A stretch of DNA of 7,422 bases from Rhodospirillaceae bacterium (GTDB lineage Bacteria; Pseudomonadota; Alphaproteobacteria; Rhodospirillales; 2-02-FULL-58-16): the NCBI GenBank assembly GCA_013349695.1, contig DUZD01000199.1:1-7422 (forward strand), read 5' to 3'. The translations under genes and the position numbers were made by a program. Of this stretch, positions 1-6,178 are shown piece by piece. The notes under the pieces are model-generated. The model worked only from the letters and a program-made list of their open reading frames with translations. It did not search any database and was not told the origin of the DNA. Numbering within the stretch: position 1 is the stretch's first letter; every line of letters starts with the position of its first letter.

Positions 1-4
1 TCCG

Positions 5-10
5 TCTCCT
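5..10 (-). promoter_or_regulatory. Shine-Dalgarno-like site for a gene off the left edge
   Basis: Read leftward, positions 10 to 5 are AGGAGA, followed by CGGA up to the edge. That spacing would place a start codon just outside the window. The site lies downstream of the CcoQ-like gene on the same strand, so the next gene may be co-transcribed with it; another cbb3-related subunit is possible but cannot be seen. The motif match is clear, while its function is inferred. Confidence 0.4.
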
Positions 11-16
11 ATGCAT

Positions 17-56
17 GGTGAACGCATGCGTTCACCGGCGCCGGACCATCCGGCGC
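17..56. repeat. Two adjacent palindromes downstream of ccoQ-like gene
   Basis: Positions 17-36 form a perfect 20-bp palindrome with half-site GGTGAACGCA. Directly beside it, 38-45 (GCGCCGGA) and 49-56 (TCCGGCGC) form a perfect 8-bp inverted repeat with a 3-nt loop. Both lie in the 115-nt stretch between the CcoQ-like stop and the left edge, just before a ribosome-binding-like site. No T-tract follows on either strand, so a classical intrinsic terminator is unlikely. An operator for a dimeric regulator, or an mRNA hairpin between two genes, fits better. The symmetry is seen directly; the role is unknown. Confidence 0.5.
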
Positions 57-115
57 AACCCTCGACACCTGCATACAGTGAGACGGGTCACCCACGTCCA
101 GATCGGACATGGGGT

Positions 116-247
116 CTAGCCGCCGTCTTCGTCTCGGCGTTTCCTGTTTTTCGGCCGGAACGCCCAGAAGATGACACCGGCGAACAAAACGATCATCCAC
201 ACCACCCAGCCGGCGCCGAACGATTCCGATATGGCCGTGAAGTCCAT
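116..247 (-). CDS. CcoQ/FixQ-like cbb3-type cytochrome c oxidase small subunit
   Basis: This 43-residue single-pass membrane peptide resembles CcoQ/FixQ, the small non-catalytic subunit that stabilises cbb3 cytochrome c oxidase and its association with CcoP. It begins MDFTAISESFGAGW. One hydrophobic segment spans about residues 14-30 and ends in a FWAFRPK motif, followed by a basic then acidic tail (NRKRRDEDGG). This order of helix, aromatic W-A-F-R-P junction and charged tail is the typical CcoQ pattern, and the length is in the family range of roughly 40-60 residues. A purine-rich GGGAAAAGAG lies a few bases upstream of the ATG. There is no ccoO upstream, since only about 200 nt separate it from the divergent GGT gene, so it is not in a standard ccoNOQP order. 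A CcoP could start beyond the left edge. An unrelated small membrane protein remains possible. Confidence 0.62.
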   Translation of the reverse strand: MDFTAISESFGAGWVVWMIVLFAGVIFWAFRPKNRKRRDEDGG

Positions 248-460
248 GTCTCTTTTCCCGCCGTTGCGATCACGGGCAAGTGTTATGAATAATCACATTA
301 ACCTATACCACGGGTTTCATGGTTTTTATTGCCCGGTCGAGTTTGTCCGCAATGGCCGCGGCCGGGATCAACGCCGTAAGAGCGACTTTGCGCGCGGCCA
401 ATGATAGGTTAGTTTGTCGCCAACCGCGTCAACTTGAACGGTTCCGATTGGGAGGGTTTC

Positions 461-2245
461 ATGGCTCATCCGGCTGAGCGGGTCGGCAAGCGCAAGCGTG
501 CGTTTTCGTGCTTTCGCGTCGTTGTTGTTGCTATCCTGGCGATGGCGGTTAACGCCTGCGAGGTGCGGCCAAAGGCCGGCGCCGTTTCCGGCCCGGTGTC
601 GCAATGGCCGCCGGAGCCGGCTCATGGAAACCGCCACATGATCGCCGCCGCTCATCCGCTTGCCGCCAGGGCGGGACGGGAAATCCTGCGTTCGGGCGGC
701 GGCGTCATCGACGCCGCCATCGCCGCGCAGATGGTATTGACCCTGGTCGAACCGCAGTCGTCGGGCATCGGCGGCGGTGGGTTCATGTTGCATTATGCCG
801 CCGAAAGCGGCGATATCAGCGTTTACGACGGCCGCGAAACGGCTCCGAAAGCAGCCAGCCCTTACATGTTCCTGGATGGTCGCGGCGAGCCCAGGGCTTT
901 CGCCGACGTGGCGCCGGGGGGACTCTCCGTTGCCGTTCCCGGCCTCCTCCGGCTCCTCGAAATGGCTCACAAGGAGCACGGCCGTCTACCCTGGGCGAAA
1001 CTGTTCGAGCCGGCCATCGAACTTGCCGAGAAGGGTTTCGCCGTCTCGCCGCGCTTGCACAAGTTGGTTGCCGGCGACAAACATCTCAAATCCTTCGCCC
1101 CAACCGCCGCCTATTTTTTTACCTCCGAAGGGAAGCCGAAAGCGACGGGAGCGCTCCTCGTCAACAAACCCCTGGCCGAAGCCTTGCGCCTCATCGCCGC
1201 GCACGGGGCCGATGCCTTCTACTACGGCCCAATCGCCAAGGACATCGTCAAGGCCGTCAACGGCGCCAAGCACAACCCCGGCGGCATGACCGTCGGCGAC
1301 CTGGCAAGCTATGAAGCGAAAAAACGCGAAGCGGTGTGCCTGTTCTACCGGGTCTGGCTGGCTTGCGGCGCGCCGCCGCCTTCGGCGGGCGGCATCGCCA
1401 CTTTGCAGATTCTCGGCATCCTGCAACGGTTCGACCTGGCGGCGATAGAGCCGGGCTCGACGGAAGCCGTCCATCTGATCGCCGAGGCCAGCCGTCTCGC
1501 CTTCGCCGACCGCGACACTTACATCGCCGATCCCGATTTCGTGCCGGTGCCGGCCGCCGGGATGCTTGATCCCGGATACCTGGGATTGCGCGCCAAGGAA
1601 ATTTCCCTTACCGAAAGCCTGGGCATCGCCGCGCCGGGAATGCCGGCCGTCAGCGCCGGTCTCGGACCCGCCCCCGATGGCGCCGCCCATGGCCTCTCGA
1701 CCACCCATGTAAGCGTCATCGACGCCGACGGCAACGCCGTCTCCATGACCACCAGCATCGAAACCGTTTTCGGCTCGCGGTTGATGGTCCGCGGTTTCCT
1801 GCTCAACAACCAGATGACCGACTTTTCCACGCTGCCCAACAAGGACGGCGCGCCGGTGATCAACCGCATCGCCGCCGGCAAGCGGCCGCTGAGTTCCATG
1901 GCGCCGACTTTGGTGTTGGACGGCCAAGGGCGGATAGTGATGGCGGTGGGGTCGCCCGGCGGACCGCGGATCATCGGTTACGTCGCCAAGACCATCGTCG
2001 CGGTGCTGGATTGGAAACTGAACATCCAGGAAGCGATCAACCTTGCCAATTTCAGCAATCGTAACGGGGTGACGGAGCTGGAACGGAACACCCCGCTCGT
2101 CGCCTTGAAAGCAAAGCTGGAGAAGCTCGGCCACGAAATCAGGATCGAACCCTTGATCAGCGGCCTGCACGGCATCGCGGTCACCGGCGAAGGGTTGACG
2201 GGAGGAGCGGATCCGCGCCGCCAAGGCGTGGCGTTTGGAGACTGA
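461..2245 (+). CDS. ggt: Gamma-glutamyltransferase (glutathione hydrolase), exported
   Basis: A 594-residue N-terminal-nucleophile hydrolase that removes or transfers the gamma-glutamyl group of glutathione and related peptides, normally in the periplasm. The ATG at 461 is preferred over the in-frame ATG at 434 because GGGAGG sits 5 nt upstream and the protein then opens with a basic stretch (KRKR) and a hydrophobic core (18-31). Cys33 after V-N-A is a possible lipobox, although Asn at -2 is unusual, so it may be a lipoprotein or simply secreted. Arg125 (YDGRETAP) matches the substrate carboxylate-binding Arg. Thr414 in LSTTHVSVID is the expected autocleavage site and nucleophile, giving a large chain of about 413 and a small chain of 181 residues. 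Asp454 (NNQMTDFS), Ser478-Ser479 (PLSSM) and Gly500-Gly501 (GSPGGPR) complete the active site. Glu434 occupies the E. coli Asn411 position, and the lid-loop segment before PLSSM is short. The gene stands alone on the plus strand and converges on the DUF547 gene. Confidence 0.95.
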   Translation: MAHPAERVGKRKRAFSCFRVVVVAILAMAVNACEVRPKAGAVSGPVSQWPPEPAHGNRHMIAAAHPLAARAGREILRSGGGVIDAAIAAQMVLTLVEPQSSGIGGGGFMLHYAAESGDISVYDGRETAPKAASPYMFLDGRGEPRAFADVAPGGLSVAVPGLLRLLEMAHKEHGRLPWAKLFEPAIELAEKGFAVSPRLHKLVAGDKHLKSFAPTAAYFFTSEGKPKATGALLVNKPLAEALRLIAAHGADAFYYGPIAKDIVKAVNGAKHNPGGMTVGDLASYEAKKREAVCLFYRVWLACGAPPPSAGGIATLQILGILQRFDLAAIEPGSTEAVHLIAEASRLAFADRDTYIADPDFVPVPAAGMLDPGYLGLRAKEISLTESLGIAAPGMPAVSAGLGPAPDGAAHGLSTTHVSVIDADGNAVSMTTSIETVFGSRLMVRGFLLNNQMTDFSTLPNKDGAPVINRIAAGKRPLSSMAPTLVLDGQGRIVMAVGSPGGPRIIGYVAKTIVAVLDWKLNIQEAINLANFSNRNGVTELERNTPLVALKAKLEKLGHEIRIEPLISGLHGIAVTGEGLTGGADPRRQGVAFGD

Positions 2246-2279
2246 GCGGCGCGCCGCCCGGCGAAAGTCCGCGCGGCGG

Positions 2280-3107
2280 CTATCTGGCCTCGTTCAACGC
2301 CCAGTCGTAAACGTCGCCGGCGATGCCGGTGATGCCCCGGAGACGCGCTTTCAGGTCCGCTTCGGCGTAGCGCCGGAGATGGTCGAGAACTCCTTCCACG
2401 CCGCCGCCGAAATCGGCCATGTACCAGTCGTAGATGCTGGATACGATGAGCCGGCCGTTGTCGATGCTGGCGCCGCGCCGGTGATTGACATAGGCCCGCG
2501 CCGCGGCGTTCAGCAGGGCCTTGGCGTTGGCGGCGGTGAAAGCCGTTGCCGGCAGGTTGGGGCAACTGATCGCCGCGCAGTTGACGACGTAATGAATCCG
2601 CGGATCCTTCCAGATGGGCCTCAGGATTCGGTGTTCGATATCGTCGAGACTGACAGGGAAGCGCTCCACCTCTAGCAGTTTTTTGCCCCAAGGTCCGTCG
2701 GCCAAGAGGCCCGGCGAGATGTCGATGTCGCGGATGCTTGCGACCGGATAGTGATCGAGGACCACCTTGAGGGTCAGGGCGTTGTAAAGGTTGATCCAAA
2801 AAGCAAGTTGTTCGGGGCGGCCGAGGTTGCTGACGGGGACGGCGGCCAGGCGGTCGATATACCCCTCCAGCACGGCTTTGTCCTTGGCCGGGATACGTCC
2901 GTAGGCAACCCGGTTGACGCCGTCATCGCCGCCAACGACGTAAGCTTCCAGAAACCGTTGCCAGGGGCCATGGTCGACGACCAGGGCGGAGGCCGGATCA
3001 TGGGCCGTCCAGCGTTGCCACGGTTCCGCCTTCGGCGCCGCCAGGACGGGCGATGCCGCCGCCATAAAAAGGCATTGGGCGACGAAGAAGAGCCTGAGCA
3101 AGGTCAT
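2280..3107 (-). CDS. Exported DUF547 domain protein
   Basis: A 275-residue protein of the DUF547 family, whose biochemical function is not established. The ATG at 3107 is chosen because it opens a clean signal peptide (MTLLRLFFVAQCLFMAAASPVLA, about 1-24, likely cut near A-A-P) and has AAGG 8 nt upstream. A longer frame from GTG 3233 would run through the inverted-repeat element and bury the signal. Family hallmarks appear in order: FWINLYNAL at 103-111, LDDIEH at 154-159, RIHYVVNCAAISCP at 170-183 with Cys177 and Cys182, and WYMADF at 228-233. The domain fills most of the mature protein, and the length is normal. It is the last gene of the leftward cluster, 122 nt after the kinase, with most of that gap taken by the 108-bp element. 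Its stop is 34 nt from the end of the convergent GGT gene in a GC-rich, hairpin-prone spacer lacking a T-tract. A periplasmic location is inferred from the signal. Confidence 0.88.
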   Translation of the reverse strand: MTLLRLFFVAQCLFMAAASPVLAAPKAEPWQRWTAHDPASALVVDHGPWQRFLEAYVVGGDDGVNRVAYGRIPAKDKAVLEGYIDRLAAVPVSNLGRPEQLAFWINLYNALTLKVVLDHYPVASIRDIDISPGLLADGPWGKKLLEVERFPVSLDDIEHRILRPIWKDPRIHYVVNCAAISCPNLPATAFTAANAKALLNAAARAYVNHRRGASIDNGRLIVSSIYDWYMADFGGGVEGVLDHLRRYAEADLKARLRGITGIAGDVYDWALNEAR

Positions 3108-3132
3108 TGCCGCCGCCTTGGGAAGTTCGAGG

Positions 3133-3240
3133 AAATTCGGTGACAGCATACTTAATTCCAATATCGGGGATTGCGCGATTACCCTCCCTGTCCGTTGCCG
3201 GAAACGCAAATTACGAATTAAGTATGCTGTCACCGAATTT
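3133..3240. mobile_element. 108-bp element with perfect 26-bp inverted repeats (MITE/REP-like)
   Basis: Positions 3133-3158 and 3215-3240 are perfect reverse complements (26 bp; core GGTGACAGCATACTTAATTC), around a 56-nt core at 3159-3214. With one extra A on the right, the symmetry extends to flanking GGAAA bases. The core is too short to encode anything and holds a small TCCG-TTGC-CGGA hairpin. No target-site duplication is evident. The right arm overlaps the 3' end of the kinase gene and contains its stop; the left arm lies in the leader of the DUF547 gene. The terminal sequence resembles, from memory, repeats found near REP-associated (Y1/IS200-like) transposase genes in proteobacteria, which would make this a non-autonomous copy. 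A large intercistronic hairpin affecting operon mRNA is an alternative that does not exclude mobility. Confidence 0.7.
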
Positions 3241-4657
3241 TCCCGCTGTCGTCGACTTGGCGCCGTTCCGGCAGTTCCAGGCGGAAGGTGGTTCCCTTTG
3301 CGCCGCTTTCGAGCAAGGAAATCTCGCCGCCGTGGGCGCGCATGATGTCGCGGACAATGACCAGGCCGAGACCGGTTCCGCCTTTACGCGCCGAGCCGGT
3401 AAAAGGCTGAAAAAGCCGCTCTTTTGCTTTCGCCGCCAGGCCGGGACCGTCATCGGCAATATCGATGAAGATGCGCCCGTTATCTTTGCCGGCGCTGATC
3501 CACACCTTGGTGGCGCCGGCTTGTTGCGAGTTGCGGCAGAGATTGTTGAGGACGCGGAAAAGCTGAGCGCGGTCGGCCTGGAGGTCGAGTTCAAAATCAA
3601 CGGTGTTTTGCCATTCGAGCCGGCCTTCCGGCGACTGCCTCGATTTGAGCGCCGCTCCCACCTCGGTGATCAATTCCTGAAGGTGGAAGTGGCTTGGCCG
3701 CAGCTCGAGGGCGCCGCTGCCGACGTAATCGAGCGTTAGACCGCACAAGTTGACGGCGCGGTCGATGGCCTCGGAAAGCCTCGGCTTCAGTCGTTGCACT
3801 TCCGCGTCGTCAATGTCGGCCAGCCGGTCGGAAACCAGCATCGCCGTCGCCAGGCTGTTGCGAAGGTCATGGTTGATCTTGGCCACCGCCGTGCCCAGGG
3901 TCGCCAAACGCGTCTTCTGCCGCAAGGCCGCCCGCAGCTCGTTTTGCATCACCGCCAGTTCCCGCTGGGCGATGCCGATCTCGTCGGAGCGGGAGCTGGC
4001 GAGGATGGACCTGGAAGCGTCCTCGGGATTGTCGCGGAACGCGGTCATGCCGCGGGTGATGCGGCCCATGGGACGGACCATCAGCCATTGCAGGCTCAAG
4101 TAGACAAGGCTGGCGGTGATCAGCGAAATGACGATGGAAAGCTGTAGGATGCGCGCCGAAAAGCCAATCATCGCCTGGCGCATGGGTTCTTCGTCCATCA
4201 CCACCTCGACAACGACCCCTGGATCCTTGGGAGAGATGCCGATCACCCGCATGACCCGGTTTTCATTCTGGACCAGGGCCTCGAAAGCGTCACGGATCCA
4301 CATGACGAAATTACCCCGGCTAAGATCGAAGGTTATTTCCACTCGCGAGGGCATGGTCCCGCTCAGGACCAGCATCCGCCGCTCGGGCTTTTTCAAGACG
4401 ACCCCGTAAGCGCCGGCGTGAAACAGCAGTTCCCGCTCCAGGTCCTGGCTCACCATGTTGTCCGGCGTTGCTTGCAGCGCCAACGCCGCCAAATGTGCCG
4501 AAGCCACGTGCTCTTCCAGATAGACTTTGCGGAAACGGGAGATGGACGGCGCGTAGATCAGGAATTCGGCGAGCAAGACAAAGAACACCGTCAGCACAAG
4601 CAAGCGCGCCGACAGGCTCGACACGAACGACGGACGGTGGGGCCACCTTTCCGGCAT
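3230..4657 (-). CDS. Membrane-bound HAMP sensor histidine kinase
   Basis: A 475-residue two-component sensor kinase of the inner membrane. Transmembrane helix 1 is at about 17-36 and helix 2 at about 169-192, enclosing a periplasmic sensor of about 130 residues with no recognisable fold. A HAMP linker (about 193-245, with RPMGRITRGM) precedes the dimerisation helix; His263 in KINHDLRNSLATA is the phospho-acceptor. The ATPase domain shows an N-box (LNNLCRNSQQAG, about 370-381), G1 (DDGPGL, 402-407), an F-box (LFQPF, 415-419) and G2 (GGTGLGL, 426-432). All catalytic motifs are intact and there is no PAS or receiver domain. No response regulator is in the window, so its partner must be encoded elsewhere. 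The start at 4657 lacks an obvious Shine-Dalgarno, but the short cytoplasmic tail before helix 1 fits. It lies 67 nt after the flavoprotein gene, on the same strand. Its last codons and TGA fall in the right arm of the inverted-repeat element. The kinase call is firm; the stimulus is unknown. Confidence 0.93.
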   Translation of the reverse strand: MPERWPHRPSFVSSLSARLLVLTVFFVLLAEFLIYAPSISRFRKVYLEEHVASAHLAALALQATPDNMVSQDLERELLFHAGAYGVVLKKPERRMLVLSGTMPSRVEITFDLSRGNFVMWIRDAFEALVQNENRVMRVIGISPKDPGVVVEVVMDEEPMRQAMIGFSARILQLSIVISLITASLVYLSLQWLMVRPMGRITRGMTAFRDNPEDASRSILASSRSDEIGIAQRELAVMQNELRAALRQKTRLATLGTAVAKINHDLRNSLATAMLVSDRLADIDDAEVQRLKPRLSEAIDRAVNLCGLTLDYVGSGALELRPSHFHLQELITEVGAALKSRQSPEGRLEWQNTVDFELDLQADRAQLFRVLNNLCRNSQQAGATKVWISAGKDNGRIFIDIADDGPGLAAKAKERLFQPFTGSARKGGTGLGLVIVRDIMRAHGGEISLLESGAKGTTFRLELPERRQVDDSGKIR

Positions 4658-4724
4658 GATGAACAGGTTACATCACCGGCGGAAAACAGCCTAGCATATG
4701 GCAACAGGAATCATAAGGCAACGC

Positions 4725-6149
4725 TCAGCCGAACAGGCTGAGAGCGCGGACGATTTTGCGGGCCCGTTCGCTAAACAGGAGGGGGGTGAAGAAACCGCCG
4801 GCGGCGCGCTTGCTGGCCTCGCCGAAGGTTGGATAGGGAGCGATCATGCCGGCCAAGGCGCCGATCTTGAGATTGTTGCTCATCGCCAGGACCCAAATGT
4901 GGATCAGTTCTCCCGCCCTGGGACCGGCGATGCCGGCGCCGAGGATTCGGCCCTTGCGGCTGGTGATCGCCTTGACCAGTCCGTCGGTTTCGCCTTCGGT
5001 GCGGGCCCGGGCGGTGTCGGCGAAGGGCCAGCGCAGGACGCGGATTTCACCGTGGCGCTCTTTCGCCCGTTCCTCGGTCAGGCCGACCTGGGCCAGTTCC
5101 GGATCGGTGTAGGTGATCCAGGGCACGGCCCCGGTTTTGGCCTTGGCCGGAATGCGGAACAGAGCGTTGCGGATGACGATGCCGGCGTGGTACTCGGCGA
5201 CGTGGGTGAACTGGAAGCCGCCGGCGACGTCGCCGATGGCGAAGATTTTTTTATTGCTGGTGCGCAACCTGGCGTCCACTTCGATGCCTTTCGGCGAATA
5301 CGCGATGCCGGCCTTTTCCAGGTCGAGTCCGCCGACATTGGCGCGCCGGCCGGCGGCGATCAGCAGGTGGCTGCCCTCGACCTTGGTTTCGACGCCGTCC
5401 GTTTGCATGATCATTCGGACGCCGTCGCCGGCCTTCTCCACCCCGGCAATATTGACGCCTTCGCGGATATCGACGCCGTCGGCGGCGAGGCGGCCGCGCA
5501 CCACATCGACCAGTTCGGGATCGTCCCTGGGCATGATGGTGAACATCTCCAGCACCGTTACCTCGGCACCCAGACGGCGAAACGCCTGGGCCATTTCCAT
5601 GCCGATCGGACCGCCGCCGACGATCAGCAGATGGTTCGGGATTCGGCCCAAATCGAAAATGTTTTCATTGGTGAAGTAGGGCGTTCCTTCAAGCCCTGGA
5701 ATGGGCGGCGCGAAAGGCGACGAGCCGGTGGCGACGACCAGCCGCCTGGCGGTGACCCTGAAATCCCCCGCCTCGACCTGGCGGCGGCCGGTGAAGCGGG
5801 CCGGCGCCCTGATCACCTTGACGCCCAGGCCCTCGAACCGCTCTTGGGAATCATGCGGGGCGAGGGCGGCGATGCTGCCGTGAACGTGACCATGGACGGC
5901 TTTGGCGTCGACGGCCGGCCGACCGCCGGCGACGCCGAAACGAACAGCCCGGCGGACGCTTTCGGCGGCATGCCCGGCGGCGAGCAGCGCCTTCGACGGG
6001 ACGCAACCGTAATTCAGGCAGTCGCCGCCCATTTTGGCCTTTTCGATCAACGCCACAGAGGCGCCCATCGGCGCCGCCGCCGCCGCCACCGCCAAGCCGC
6101 CGGCGCCGCCGCCGATGACACAGATGTCCACTTTCAACTCGTCGGCCAT
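4725..6149 (-). CDS. Class I pyridine nucleotide-disulfide oxidoreductase (Lpd/MerA-like)
   Basis: A 474-residue FAD flavoprotein of the family that includes dihydrolipoyl dehydrogenase, glutathione reductase and mercuric reductase; it should use a nicotinamide cofactor to cycle an active-site disulfide. The FAD site is GGGAGG at 13-18. The redox pair is Cys44 and Cys49 in GGDCLNYGCVPSK. The nucleotide-binding motif GGGPIG (178-183) is followed by Glu201 at the end of the next strand, favouring NAD(H) over NADP(H). The second FAD motif is IFAIGDVAGG (302-311). The C-terminal catalytic segment reads IAPYPTFGEASK: Tyr439 replaces the His of the canonical HPT...E motif of Lpd, while Glu444 is kept, a pattern closer to mercuric-reductase-like members. 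It has neither an N-terminal metal-binding domain nor the C-terminal Cys pair of true MerA, and no dehydrogenase-complex genes are nearby, so neither lpd nor merA is assigned. AGGAAA precedes the start. It begins 29 nt after the TVP38 gene, and these two domains are fused in other bacteria, so they probably work together. Confidence 0.9.
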   Translation of the reverse strand: MADELKVDICVIGGGAGGLAVAAAAAPMGASVALIEKAKMGGDCLNYGCVPSKALLAAGHAAESVRRAVRFGVAGGRPAVDAKAVHGHVHGSIAALAPHDSQERFEGLGVKVIRAPARFTGRRQVEAGDFRVTARRLVVATGSSPFAPPIPGLEGTPYFTNENIFDLGRIPNHLLIVGGGPIGMEMAQAFRRLGAEVTVLEMFTIMPRDDPELVDVVRGRLAADGVDIREGVNIAGVEKAGDGVRMIMQTDGVETKVEGSHLLIAAGRRANVGGLDLEKAGIAYSPKGIEVDARLRTSNKKIFAIGDVAGGFQFTHVAEYHAGIVIRNALFRIPAKAKTGAVPWITYTDPELAQVGLTEERAKERHGEIRVLRWPFADTARARTEGETDGLVKAITSRKGRILGAGIAGPRAGELIHIWVLAMSNNLKIGALAGMIAPYPTFGEASKRAAGGFFTPLLFSERARKIVRALSLFG

Positions 6150-6178
6150 GGATGCGGGTTTCCTAGCCGCTTAACCGC

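Noticed and set aside
9..110. 33-residue minus-strand frame starting MSDLDVGDP right after the ccoQ-like stop
   Set aside because: It has no Shine-Dalgarno, no recognisable family, and its codons run through the two palindromes. It does not resemble the CcoP N-terminus.
283..296. Possible FNR/FixK box upstream of the ccoQ-like gene (GTGATTATTCATAA on the minus strand)
   Set aside because: Only about six of the ten conserved positions of TTGAT-N4-ATCAA match, mainly in one half-site. This is too weak to claim oxygen regulation.
434..460. Nine-residue extension of GGT from ATG 434
   Set aside because: The ATG at 461 has a better placed GGGAGG and gives a normal signal sequence length.
986..2224. 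412-codon open frame on the minus strand
   Set aside because: It is antisense to the GGT gene, which has all active-site motifs. The peptide is low-complexity and Arg/Gly-rich.
2246..2282. Terminator between the convergent GGT and DUF547 genes
   Set aside because: The spacer has a 12-nt palindrome (2246-2257) and can form GC-rich stems, but there is no T-tract on either strand. GC content alone could explain the symmetry.
3105..3233. N-terminal extension of the DUF547 protein from GTG 3233
   Set aside because: The extension is a translation of the inverted-repeat element and would put 42 residues before an obvious signal peptide. The ATG at 3107 has its own upstream AAGG.
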